From assembly GCA_015904075.1 (NCBI GenBank), contig JABMDH010000077.1, positions 7,714 through 14,853 of the forward strand: a stretch of 7,140 nt of DNA. Direction: 5' to 3'. This stretch comes from Nitrospira sp. GTDB lineage: Bacteria; Nitrospirota; Nitrospiria; Nitrospirales; Nitrospiraceae. A program made the translations under genes and the position numbers. The notes under the pieces were generated by a model that was not told the origin of the DNA, ran no database searches, and saw only the letters and a program-made list of their open reading frames with translations. Below, in pieces: positions 1-5,227 of this stretch (position 1 is its first letter; each line of letters starts with the position of its first letter).

Positions 1-693
1 CGCGGACAGCGGCTGTTCCGGACTCTGGCGACGGACGACGATCACATGTTCCACCGTGGGGCACGTCTTCAGTGCATCGTCTACGACTGGTTTCAAGTGG
101 ATCGTTTTCCCTCGATCGAAGCCGACATCGGCGGTGATCACGAGTTTCGATTCGGCGTCCATGATACGGCTGGCGAGAGCCGGGGCGCTGAAGCCTGAAT
201 AGACGACGCTGTGAATGGCGCCGATCCTGGCGCACGCCAGCATCGCGATGACTTGTTCCGGAACTTTGGGGAGATAGATGGTAACCCGGTCGCCCTTCGT
301 GATGCCCAGTCTTTTGAGCGCATTGGCGCAGCGATTCACCTGCCGGGATAGTTCACCATAGGTGAACACGCGCTCCTGATCCTGTTCCCCCACCCAAATC
401 AGTGCGACTTTATTTTTGCGCCATGTTTTGACGTGGCGGTCCAGGCAGTTGTAGGCAATGTTACAGGTGGCGCCGACAAACCACTTGGCCCAGGGGTAAT
501 TCCATTCAAGGACTTTGTTCCAGGGAGAGAACCATTCCAGCTCTTTTGCCGCAGCGCTCCAAAATGCTTCAGGGTCGGCAATGGATTTCTTGTACTCAGT
601 TTCGTAGTCCTTGATATAGGCAGCCTCAATCGTCTTCGCGGTTGGCGGGTATGTCCGGCTTTCCTTCAAGAGAGTCGCGATCTGATCACTCAT
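1..693 (-). CDS. acs: Acetyl-CoA synthetase (AMP-forming), N-terminal part
   Basis: Activates acetate to acetyl-CoA through acetyl-AMP, using ATP and CoA, in the cytoplasm. Reading the minus strand from ATG at 693-691 gives 231 open codons to the window edge, about a third of the roughly 650 residues usual for Acs; the stop and the core AMP-binding motif lie outside. The N-terminus starts MSDQIATLLKESRTYPP, then shows the family's ACAS_N-type segment with DPEAFWSAAAKELEWFSPWN and YNCLDRHVKTW, followed by LIWVGEQDQERVFTYGELS and the signature GAIHSVVYSGFSAPALASRI, close to the GAxHSVxFxGFS stretch of known Acs enzymes. The start is supported by GAGGAGG ten bases upstream of the ATG. The gene is divergent from the caspase-like gene and has a plausible promoter at 742-770. 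Related acyl-CoA synthetases (propionyl-CoA synthetase) share much of this region, but the acetyl enzyme is the best reading. Confidence 0.95.
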   Translation of the reverse strand, partial: MSDQIATLLKESRTYPPTAKTIEAAYIKDYETEYKKSIADPEAFWSAAAKELEWFSPWNKVLEWNYPWAKWFVGATCNIAYNCLDRHVKTWRKNKVALIWVGEQDQERVFTYGELSRQVNRCANALKRLGITKGDRVTIYLPKVPEQVIAMLACARIGAIHSVVYSGFSAPALASRIMDAESKLVITADVGFDRGKTIHLKPVVDDALKTCPTVEHVIVVRRQSPEQPLSA

Positions 694-741
694 AGTCTGT
701 CTGCCTCCTCGATCTACTGAGTATGGTCCCAAGGATGTACT

Positions 742-770
742 ATTATGGAGAAAGGTGGAAGCTCCTGCAA
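742..770 (-). promoter_or_regulatory. Candidate sigma70 promoter of acs
   Basis: On the minus strand TTGCAG (770-765) is followed after exactly 17 bases by CATAAT (747-742), matching 3/6 and 5/6 of the consensus boxes. Transcription would start near 735, giving a leader of about 40 bases that contains the GAGGAGG ribosome binding site of acs. Found by eye; the position and spacing are good but the -35 box is weak. Confidence 0.45.
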
Positions 771-852
771 CCATACATTTGTACAGGGGGAGGTCATGTC
801 TCACGACTCTTATGAAAATTAGGGGAAGTGGCCGAATTCTCAAGTGGATTTC

Positions 853-882
853 TTGACAGCCATCAAAGCCTGGCAGTAGGCT
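853..882 (+). promoter_or_regulatory. Candidate promoter of the caspase-like gene
   Basis: A perfect TTGACA at 853-858 is followed after 18 bases by TAGGCT at 877-882 (3/6, keeping the T, A and final T positions). The predicted transcription start would fall only a few bases before the ATG at 893, so the mRNA would be nearly leaderless. That would agree with the lack of a clear Shine-Dalgarno sequence before this start. The weak -10 box keeps the confidence low. Confidence 0.3.
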
Positions 883-892
883 GCGAAAATCT

Positions 893-2242
893 ATGAAACG
901 ACTTCTTTCCATTGTTGGGATTGCTGTTCTGATCGTGAGCCATTCTTTAGGCGTTACGCCATACGGGATTCCCTCAATTGCTCACGCCCAACTGGGGAAG
1001 CCGGACGGTCTCTATTACAAGTCCTGGGCGATCGTGATCGGGATTGAAGGCTATGTTGTCGCGCCGCCTGTTCGAGGGGCGGTCAATGACGCGAAACAAG
1101 TGGCCCAGGCATTTCGCCAGTTAGGGTTCGATGAGGTCGTCGAGATTTACGAAAAGGATGCGGTCTTTCGTCGGTTGCAGCAGGTGCTGAACGATATGTT
1201 GCCGAGAAAGGTCGGGCGTATGGACCGGCTGGTGATCTTCTACGTGGGACATGCAGGATCGGTACAAGATGCCGAGGGGGAAGACCGGAGCTATCTCGTG
1301 CCGGCTGATGCACAGGTGAATAATGCGGCAAAGGCCGTGACCGTGGAGCATTTGAAAGAATTTACCAGGCGATCGGCTTCCAAACACACACTCCTTCTTT
1401 TGGATGCTCCCGTATTTGGATGGGAATTAACGTCGCCGCCGCCGGTGTCACTTGAGGGCCGGCTTGTTCCGGAGGCCGATATGGACCGGCGTGCGGTGCA
1501 GGTGATCAGTGCCGCCCGCAAGGGAGAACTCTCCTCTCGTTCCGATGGGAAAAGTTTTTTTGTTCAGGCGTTGCTGGCTGGACTCGCAGGCGCGGCTGAC
1601 ATGGATAAGAATGGGTGGCTCATGGCGTCAGAACTGGGGGACTATCTTACGCAACGGATACAAGCGGACTCCCAGGGGCAACAGCACCCCACCAGTTTGA
1701 GGATTGATGGGGATGGGGATACGGTATTGGTTGAAGGGCGGAAGGCCGCGCTTCAGTCGGGCAGCGGGCGCAACGATTCTGTGGAACGTCAACGGACGGC
1801 CAGAAGTCACTACGAACAAGCGTATGCCATGCTTCAGGAAGGGAAATCAGCGGCAGCGGCGTTGGAGCGTCTCAATCATGCGATTGAGTACGATCCGACC
1901 TATGGCGATGCGTATGTTCTCAAAAGTTACATCCACTTGGAAGCAGTTCCGAATCTCGACGAGGCGCTCGCCTCAGGGCAGCTTGCCGTGCAGCGCGCGA
2001 TCGGTGGTCACAGAAGCGGATCAGGCCGCAAAGCAGAAACCGTAGTGTTATCCCTGCTCCCCTCCCTTGAGATAGCCCAGCCCGATTTTGACCGCTCGAC
2101 GCGTAATTTCCGCCCAGCGCGCCTGGGGATACGCAGCCAATACAGCGGCAGCTTTGGGGTCCTGGATGTCGAGATTGGTAATTTTGATGATCCCGTCTTC
2201 GATCTGAATGTCTGCCATAAGGTTTCCTCAAGGAATGATTGA
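893..2242 (+). CDS. Exported caspase-fold (peptidase C14-like) protein with TPR tail, catalytic Cys missing, C-terminus probably frameshifted
   Basis: Residues 1-32 form a signal peptide (MKRLLSIVGIAVLIV core, likely cleavage after SIAHA), so the product should be periplasmic or surface-exposed. Residues 42-280 follow the caspase/metacaspase fold: WAIVIGIEGY, the NDAKQVAQAFRQLGF helix, FYVGHAG with the expected catalytic His120, SYLVPADA, then LLLLDAPVFG where the family has DxC(Y/F)SG. Pro173 (codon CCC at 1409-1411) thus replaces the nucleophile, and a proteolytic role is unlikely. DMDKNGWLMASE (236-247) fits the 12-residue EF-hand loop D-x-D-x-N-G-x-I/L-x3-E. Residues about 300-370 look like TPR helices (ALERLNHAIEYDPTYGDAYVLKSYIHL). 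The literal ORF is 449 codons, but the tail after about residue 370 looks non-native: the adjacent frame reads VVTEADQAAKQKP and stops at 2045. A repaired protein would be about 384 residues. No strong ribosome binding site precedes the ATG at 893. The caspase-fold call is strong; the function is unknown. Confidence 0.85.
   Translation: MKRLLSIVGIAVLIVSHSLGVTPYGIPSIAHAQLGKPDGLYYKSWAIVIGIEGYVVAPPVRGAVNDAKQVAQAFRQLGFDEVVEIYEKDAVFRRLQQVLNDMLPRKVGRMDRLVIFYVGHAGSVQDAEGEDRSYLVPADAQVNNAAKAVTVEHLKEFTRRSASKHTLLLLDAPVFGWELTSPPPVSLEGRLVPEADMDRRAVQVISAARKGELSSRSDGKSFFVQALLAGLAGAADMDKNGWLMASELGDYLTQRIQADSQGQQHPTSLRIDGDGDTVLVEGRKAALQSGSGRNDSVERQRTARSHYEQAYAMLQEGKSAAAALERLNHAIEYDPTYGDAYVLKSYIHLEAVPNLDEALASGQLAVQRAIGGHRSGSGRKAETVVLSLLPSLEIAQPDFDRSTRNFRPARLGIRSQYSGSFGVLDVEIGNFDDPVFDLNVCHKVSSRND
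1990..2045 (+). other. Probable frame break and natural 3' end of the caspase-like gene
   Basis: Around the GC-rich run at 1990-2002 the TPR-like reading (ALASGQLAVQRAI) stops looking like protein-family sequence in its own frame. In the frame with codons starting at 2004, 2007 and so on, the sequence reads VVTEADQAAKQKP and ends at TAG 2043-2045, a typical charged end to a TPR helix. Joining the two frames needs removal of one base (or gain of two). The repaired gene would end three bases before the stop codon of the convergent minus-strand gene, a layout usual in compact genomes. The cause could be a real mutation or a sequencing error. Confidence 0.55.
2048..2218 (-). CDS. Small protein of 56 residues, function unknown
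   Basis: Read from ATG at 2218-2216 to TAA at 2050-2048. The protein starts MADIQIEDGIIKITNLDIQD, continues with PKAAAVLAAYPQARWAEITR and ends RRAVKIGLGYLKGGEQG. The N-terminus suggests two short beta strands around a turn (IQIEDGIIKITNL), followed by an alanine-rich helix and an amphipathic basic helix. No signal peptide or membrane segment is visible, so it is probably cytosolic. GAGG lies seven bases upstream of the ATG, a clearly better ribosome binding site than that of the ORF it overlaps. It lies wholly antisense to the suspect last 80 codons of the caspase-like ORF, and if that gene really ends at 2045 the two are convergent neighbours. I do not recognise the family; the shape vaguely recalls the N-terminal head of longer coiled-coil proteins, but the stop at codon 57 is clear. 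Confidence 0.65.
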   Translation of the reverse strand: MADIQIEDGIIKITNLDIQDPKAAAVLAAYPQARWAEITRRAVKIGLGYLKGGEQG

Positions 2243-2275
2243 ACTCATGAATCACTGCCTGCGTGGCAACGATCG

Positions 2276-2298
2276 GGAACGCGTTCCGTTGACGGAAC
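2276..2298. repeat. Two overlapping palindromes, candidate operator
   Basis: GGAACGCGTTCC at 2276-2287 is a perfect 12-base palindrome. It shares its right half with GTTCCGTTGACGGAAC at 2283-2298, in which GTTCCGT and ACGGAAC are exact inverted copies with two bases between. The second palindrome is centred on the TTGACG -35 box of the promoter candidate at 2289-2317, the classic position for a dimeric repressor. Further GGAAC/GTTCC pentamers occur at 2301, 2341 and 2357. The protein that binds is not known. Confidence 0.5.
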
Positions 2299-2317
2299 CA
2301 GGAACGCATGTTAGCAT
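2289..2317 (+). promoter_or_regulatory. Candidate sigma70 promoter of the lipoprotein operon
   Basis: TTGACG at 2289-2294 (5/6 match) is followed after 17 bases by TAGCAT at 2312-2317 (4/6). The start point would be near 2324, leaving a leader of about 63 bases before the ATG at 2387. A GGAAC palindrome covers the -35 box, so repression or competition at this site is likely. This promoter would free the downstream genes from transcription of the caspase-like gene. Confidence 0.5.
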
Positions 2318-2361
2318 AAATTCACTTGTTCTCGCAGCGCGTTCCTGAGCGATAACGGAAC
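2299..2361. repeat. Nested inverted repeats before the lipoprotein operon
   Basis: CAGGAACGC at 2299-2307 is an exact inverted copy of GCGTTCCTG at 2339-2347. An outer pair, GTTCCGTT at 2283-2290 and AACGGAAC at 2354-2361, encloses it. Together they could fold into a long interrupted stem in any transcript entering from the left, and TTTTT follows at 2364-2368, so it might end read-through from upstream. The left arm of the outer pair is not in a transcript begun near 2324, so such a transcript would lack that fold. A cruciform or a protein-binding array is an equal alternative. Confidence 0.4.
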
Positions 2362-2386
2362 AGTTTTTATGGTGAAGGAGGATCTT

Positions 2387-2953
2387 ATGATACGGTCTCA
2401 AGTGATGGGTACAAGACTGGCCAGCATAGGTCTTGGTGTTGTTCTTCTCATGGGACTTGTGGCGTGCGGCGGTCCTCCGAAGTGGGTGGAGAAGGGGTCC
2501 GGGGTGATGAACGAGAAGGATAGCAAATCGTTTTATGGCGTGGGATCGGTGGTCGGTGTGCGTAATGAACCGCTTGCCTGGGACACCGCGGAAAATCGCG
2601 GGCGGGCCGAGATAGCCAAGACCTTTGAAACGTATACGGGTTATCTGATGAGGGATTACGCCGCGGCCACAACAGCCGGCGATTTTACGCGTAATACTGA
2701 AGAGCAGAATGTCGAACGTGCGATCAAGACTGTGACCACGGCGACGCTCAGCGGCGTCCGTCCCATCGATCGGTACAAGGACGAGAAAACGAATACCTAT
2801 TATGTCCTGACCAAGCTGAGCCTTGAGGATATGAAAAATAATATGGAGCAAGCGAAGGAATTGAATGCGCAGGTCCGTGACTTTGTACGAAAGAACGCGG
2901 ATAAGCTATTTGATCGTCTTGAGAAAGAAGAAGAGAAGCGGATGGTCAGATAG
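2387..2953 (+). CDS. LPP20-family lipoprotein
   Basis: A 188-residue lipoprotein, probably anchored in the outer membrane. The signal peptide has a hydrophobic core (LASIGLGVVLLMGL) and a lipobox L-V-A-C with the lipidated cysteine at residue 27; the following Gly gives no inner-membrane retention signal. The mature part begins PPKWVEKGSG and shows the pattern of LPP20-like proteins: a short FYGVGSV strand, then the helix TAENRGRAEIAKTFETYTGY, then a pair of strands near TYYVLTKLSLEDM. The end is a highly charged, probably coiled helix (about residues 150-188). The start at 2387 is chosen over an in-frame ATG at 2369 because AAGGAGG at 2375-2381 sits five bases before it and because it gives a normal signal peptide. 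It is the first gene of a run of envelope genes on this strand. The molecular function of the family is not well defined; the family call is by sequence pattern. Confidence 0.85.
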   Translation: MIRSQVMGTRLASIGLGVVLLMGLVACGGPPKWVEKGSGVMNEKDSKSFYGVGSVVGVRNEPLAWDTAENRGRAEIAKTFETYTGYLMRDYAAATTAGDFTRNTEEQNVERAIKTVTTATLSGVRPIDRYKDEKTNTYYVLTKLSLEDMKNNMEQAKELNAQVRDFVRKNADKLFDRLEKEEEKRMVR

Positions 2954-3003
2954 TGTCCGAACGGTACGGCATCCTGGCCATCAACCTCTAACGGAGCGTT
3001 CAC

Positions 3004-3615
3004 GTGACTCAGCAGTATCGCCGGTTCTATTCGATTGTCCTCTGTGCGGTCGTTGCCGTGGCCGGGTGCGGGCATGAGACGAAAGTGACTCGTGTCGACG
3101 CCGGTGTTGTGACGGATTTGAGCGGTCGGTGGAATGATACCGATTCTCGGATGGTGGCTGAGGCGATGGTGAAGGATGCGTTGCAGTATCCGTGGCTTGG
3201 CAATTTCACTCAGGCAAGCCGGCGTCAGCCGGTGGTTGTAGTCGGGACCGTGCTGAACAGCAGCCATGAGCATATCAGCGTCCAGACCTTCATTACGGAT
3301 TTGGAGCGTGAACTCACGAACTCTCAGAAGGTCACGTTCGTTGCCGGGAAGGGCGAGAGGGACGAGATCCGGACTGAACGAAAAGAACAAGCGGTGCATG
3401 CCCGTGAAGAAACGCAGAAGGCCCCGGGAAAAGAGACGGGGGCTGATTACATGATGAAGGGCACCATCGCGACGATCCTCGACGAAGCCGACGGGACCAA
3501 GGCGGTGTTTTACCAAGTTGATCTCCAGATGATTGACCTCGAAAGCAACGCGAAGGTCTGGTATGGACAGAAGAAGATCAAGAAAGTCGTCGAAAAGAAG
3601 CGAACGGTCTTTTAG
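3004..3615 (+). CDS. LpoB-like lipoprotein (penicillin-binding protein activator family)
   Basis: A 203-residue lipoprotein starting with GTG at 3004; GGAG at 2993-2996 lies seven bases upstream. The lipobox is V-A-G-C with Cys22 as the lipidated residue. The mature domain matches the LpoB (COG3417) pattern: TRVDAGVVTDLSGRWNDTDS, a long helix with MVAEAMVKDALQYPWLGNF, the strand PVVVVGTVLNSSHEHI, VQTFITDLERELTNSQKVTF, a charged stretch at about residues 118-145 (DEIRTERKEQ and onward), GADYMMKGTIATIL, then VFYQVDLQMIDLESNAKVWYGQKKIKKVV at the end. E. coli LpoB activates the peptidoglycan synthase PBP1B from the outer membrane; that role is family knowledge, and no synthase gene lies in this window. 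It lies 50 bases after the LPP20-like gene and 15 bases before the next, consistent with one operon. Confidence 0.9.
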   Translation: MTQQYRRFYSIVLCAVVAVAGCGHETKVTRVDAGVVTDLSGRWNDTDSRMVAEAMVKDALQYPWLGNFTQASRRQPVVVVGTVLNSSHEHISVQTFITDLERELTNSQKVTFVAGKGERDEIRTERKEQAVHAREETQKAPGKETGADYMMKGTIATILDEADGTKAVFYQVDLQMIDLESNAKVWYGQKKIKKVVEKKRTVF

Positions 3616-3630
3616 GCTCAACGGACCCAG

Positions 3631-5121
3631 TTGAACGCCTTCCTCTCACGCTTTGCCCACGGTGGTTGTGTGCGGTGGAGCGGTCTCACTTCAGTCTCCT
3701 CTGCCTGTGTCCTTGTCGGATTGATTCTCCTGACGGGCTGTGGTCCTTCCATCAACCGGTATGTGCTCATTGAACAAAGTTTGCTTGCCGGCGATCCTGC
3801 GATGGCGGCTTCTATCGTTGAACAAAACGAGATGGAGTATGGAGAGAAGAGCCGCCTTCTGTATGGAATGGATCGTGGCCTGACTCTTCAGCTGGCCGGA
3901 GAGTATCAGCACAGCAATATGGTGTTGGAACAGGCCGAAGAGGTTGTCGAGCGGCTCTACACCAGAACCATCCGCTCCGAAGCCGCCGCATTTCTGACCA
4001 ACGACAATGTCTTGCCATATGAAGGCGAGGCCTACGAACATGTCATGATCAATGTGGTCAAAGCGTTGAATTACGCGGTCCAGGGGAATTTGACGGAAGC
4101 GCTTGTAGAGGCGCGGCGTATCGACCATCGCCTGAATGTGCTCGGCGACCGGGTGAAGGAGGCGAACGGCTATCGAAACGACGGATTTGCCCGCTATGTG
4201 AGCGGCATCTTGTACGAAGCGACCGGTGACCTCAATAATGCGTTTATCGCCTACCGCAACGCATTCGAAGCCTATGAGGCGATGCAGGGGTGGTTGAGAA
4301 TCCCGTCTCCTCCATCCTTGCGGGCCGATGTGCTGTGCATGGCTGAGGCGCTTGGTCTGACGGCGGAATTCGAGAACTATCGGAGTAAATTTTCCGATGT
4401 TGAGTGTGAGCCGGCTTCGGCTCGCCAAGATCTCGCCCAAGTCGTTGTGATCAGTTATAATGGTCGCGCTCCACGGAAAGAGGATCGCTACCTCGACATC
4501 CCGATCAGTCTGGATGCATTGCAGCTGGTGTTGCTCAATCGGGGACTGTCCCAATCTTCGCGTCAGCGGGATAGGGCCGTGGTGGACAGTGTGTTGTACG
4601 GGCTTAGTGGGCGTGTCGTGCGTGTCGCGCTTCCCCGCCTCGTGCCGCAAAAGACGCGGGTGCCATTTGAGACCCTGATACTGAAGGATGCGCAAGAGCG
4701 TACGCGCACTGTTCGATCGGAGCCGGTGCATAACGTGACGGCGTTGGCTGAGAAGACTCTTGCGGATCGGATGCCGGGCATAACGGCCAAAGCACTTGCA
4801 CGGGCGGCGTCAAAGTTTGCGATGGCTGAAGCGGCGGCAATCGGGGCTCATCGGGCTGCAGGAAAAGATGCTGGTCCCTGGGTCGGACTTCTTGTGGGGT
4901 TGCTGACGAAGGGTATAGCTGTCATGTCAGAAGAGGCGGACAAGCGTAGTTGGGAAACATTGCCGGATGAAATTCATGTGGCGCGCGCCTGGGTCGTTCC
5001 CGGTCGCTATGATGTGGAGATTCAACCGTCCGGCCAAGGATCTGCCGCGGGGCGAGCAGAACGATCTCTCAATCTGGTGCCAGGGCAAACGGCTTTTATC
5101 ATTCAGCGTGTGATGCAATGA
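3631..5121 (+). CDS. COG3014-like TPR lipoprotein
   Basis: A large lipoprotein of up to 496 residues with a lipobox L-T-G-C (Cys37 counting from TTG 3631). The mature N-terminal half is helical and TPR-like: LIEQSLLAGDPAMAASIVEQ, then GLTLQLAGEYQHSNMVLEQA, VVKALNYAVQGNLTEALVEA and YVSGILYEATGDLNNAFIAY near residues 189-208. From about residue 271 it changes to strands (VVVISYNGRAPRKED), and the C-terminus has a Gly-rich hydrophobic stretch (GPWVGLLVGLLTKG) followed by RAWVVPGRYDVEI and a beta-rich end. This is the arrangement of COG3014 proteins, which are known neighbours of LpoB and LPP20 genes in other Gram-negative bacteria; their function is not established. The start is uncertain: TTG at 3631 has no clear ribosome binding site, whereas GTG at 3670, behind GGTGG, would give a more usual 23-residue signal peptide. 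The end overlaps a possible ATG of the next gene in ATGA. Confidence 0.85.
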   Translation: MNAFLSRFAHGGCVRWSGLTSVSSACVLVGLILLTGCGPSINRYVLIEQSLLAGDPAMAASIVEQNEMEYGEKSRLLYGMDRGLTLQLAGEYQHSNMVLEQAEEVVERLYTRTIRSEAAAFLTNDNVLPYEGEAYEHVMINVVKALNYAVQGNLTEALVEARRIDHRLNVLGDRVKEANGYRNDGFARYVSGILYEATGDLNNAFIAYRNAFEAYEAMQGWLRIPSPPSLRADVLCMAEALGLTAEFENYRSKFSDVECEPASARQDLAQVVVISYNGRAPRKEDRYLDIPISLDALQLVLLNRGLSQSSRQRDRAVVDSVLYGLSGRVVRVALPRLVPQKTRVPFETLILKDAQERTRTVRSEPVHNVTALAEKTLADRMPGITAKALARAASKFAMAEAAAIGAHRAAGKDAGPWVGLLVGLLTKGIAVMSEEADKRSWETLPDEIHVARAWVVPGRYDVEIQPSGQGSAAGRAERSLNLVPGQTAFIIQRVMQ

Positions 5122-5227
5122 CTCACGATGGCCGAGTCGTTTTCAGGCGCGCCCGTCTAACTCTGGGCTGTCTCTGCCTTCTCGGAATGGCATCATCGGG
5201 AATCTTCGTCGAGCTGCCAGGAATCTC
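5118..5227 (+). other. Probable signal-peptide start of the next gene, in a different frame
   Basis: ATG at 5118 overlaps the TGA of the preceding gene (ATGA), a typical translationally coupled start. It encodes MTHDGRVVFRRARLTLGCLC and then LLGMASSG: a basic n-region and a hydrophobic core typical of an export signal. In this frame the reading ends at TGA 5262-5264 after unconvincing sequence, while the frame two bases on continues as NLRRAARNLVLREAYNADLR into a long ORF. Joining them near 5190-5203 (one base lost, or two gained) would give LLGMASSG-NLRRAARNLV. I read this as the true 5' end of the gene at 5228-5842, broken by a frameshift or sequencing error. Confidence 0.5.

Larger units (their letters stand above)
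694..892. other. Divergent intergenic region acs / caspase-like gene
   Basis: This 199-base gap separates two genes read away from each other and must hold both promoters. The acs promoter candidate is at 742-770 and one for the plus-strand gene at 853-882. The region also holds a very short frame, ATG at 796 to TAG at 822 (MSHDSYEN), directly behind a purine-rich GGGGGAGG at 786-793. Its spacing to the ATG is only two bases, so it may be chance or a leader peptide. No RNA gene or long inverted repeat was seen here. Confidence 0.6.

Noticed and set aside
433..720. A 95-codon plus-strand frame opposite the start of acs
   Set aside because: The minus strand encodes unmistakable acetyl-CoA synthetase sequence; the plus frame is its antisense shadow.
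871..884. Sigma54-like promoter TGGCA...TGC before the caspase-like gene
   Set aside because: Only nine bases separate GG and GC instead of ten, and the site would start transcription inside the coding region.
2276..2361. CRISPR array suggested by repeated GGAAC units
   Set aside because: The repeats are only 5-9 bases, inverted rather than direct, and not evenly spaced; no cas genes are near.
2252..2851. A 199-codon minus-strand frame across the LPP20-like gene and the control region
   Set aside because: It is antisense to a clear lipoprotein gene and runs through the repeat-rich intergenic region; no protein-family character.
2800..3621. A 273-codon minus-strand open frame opposite the LpoB-like gene
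   Set aside because: The plus strand here encodes a recognisable LpoB-like lipoprotein with ribosome binding site and lipobox; the minus frame has no family features and is a shadow of it.
3691..4731. A 346-codon minus-strand open frame opposite the COG3014-like gene
   Set aside because: It is rich in His, Arg and Gln as antisense frames of GC-rich genes are, and the plus strand carries the recognisable TPR lipoprotein.
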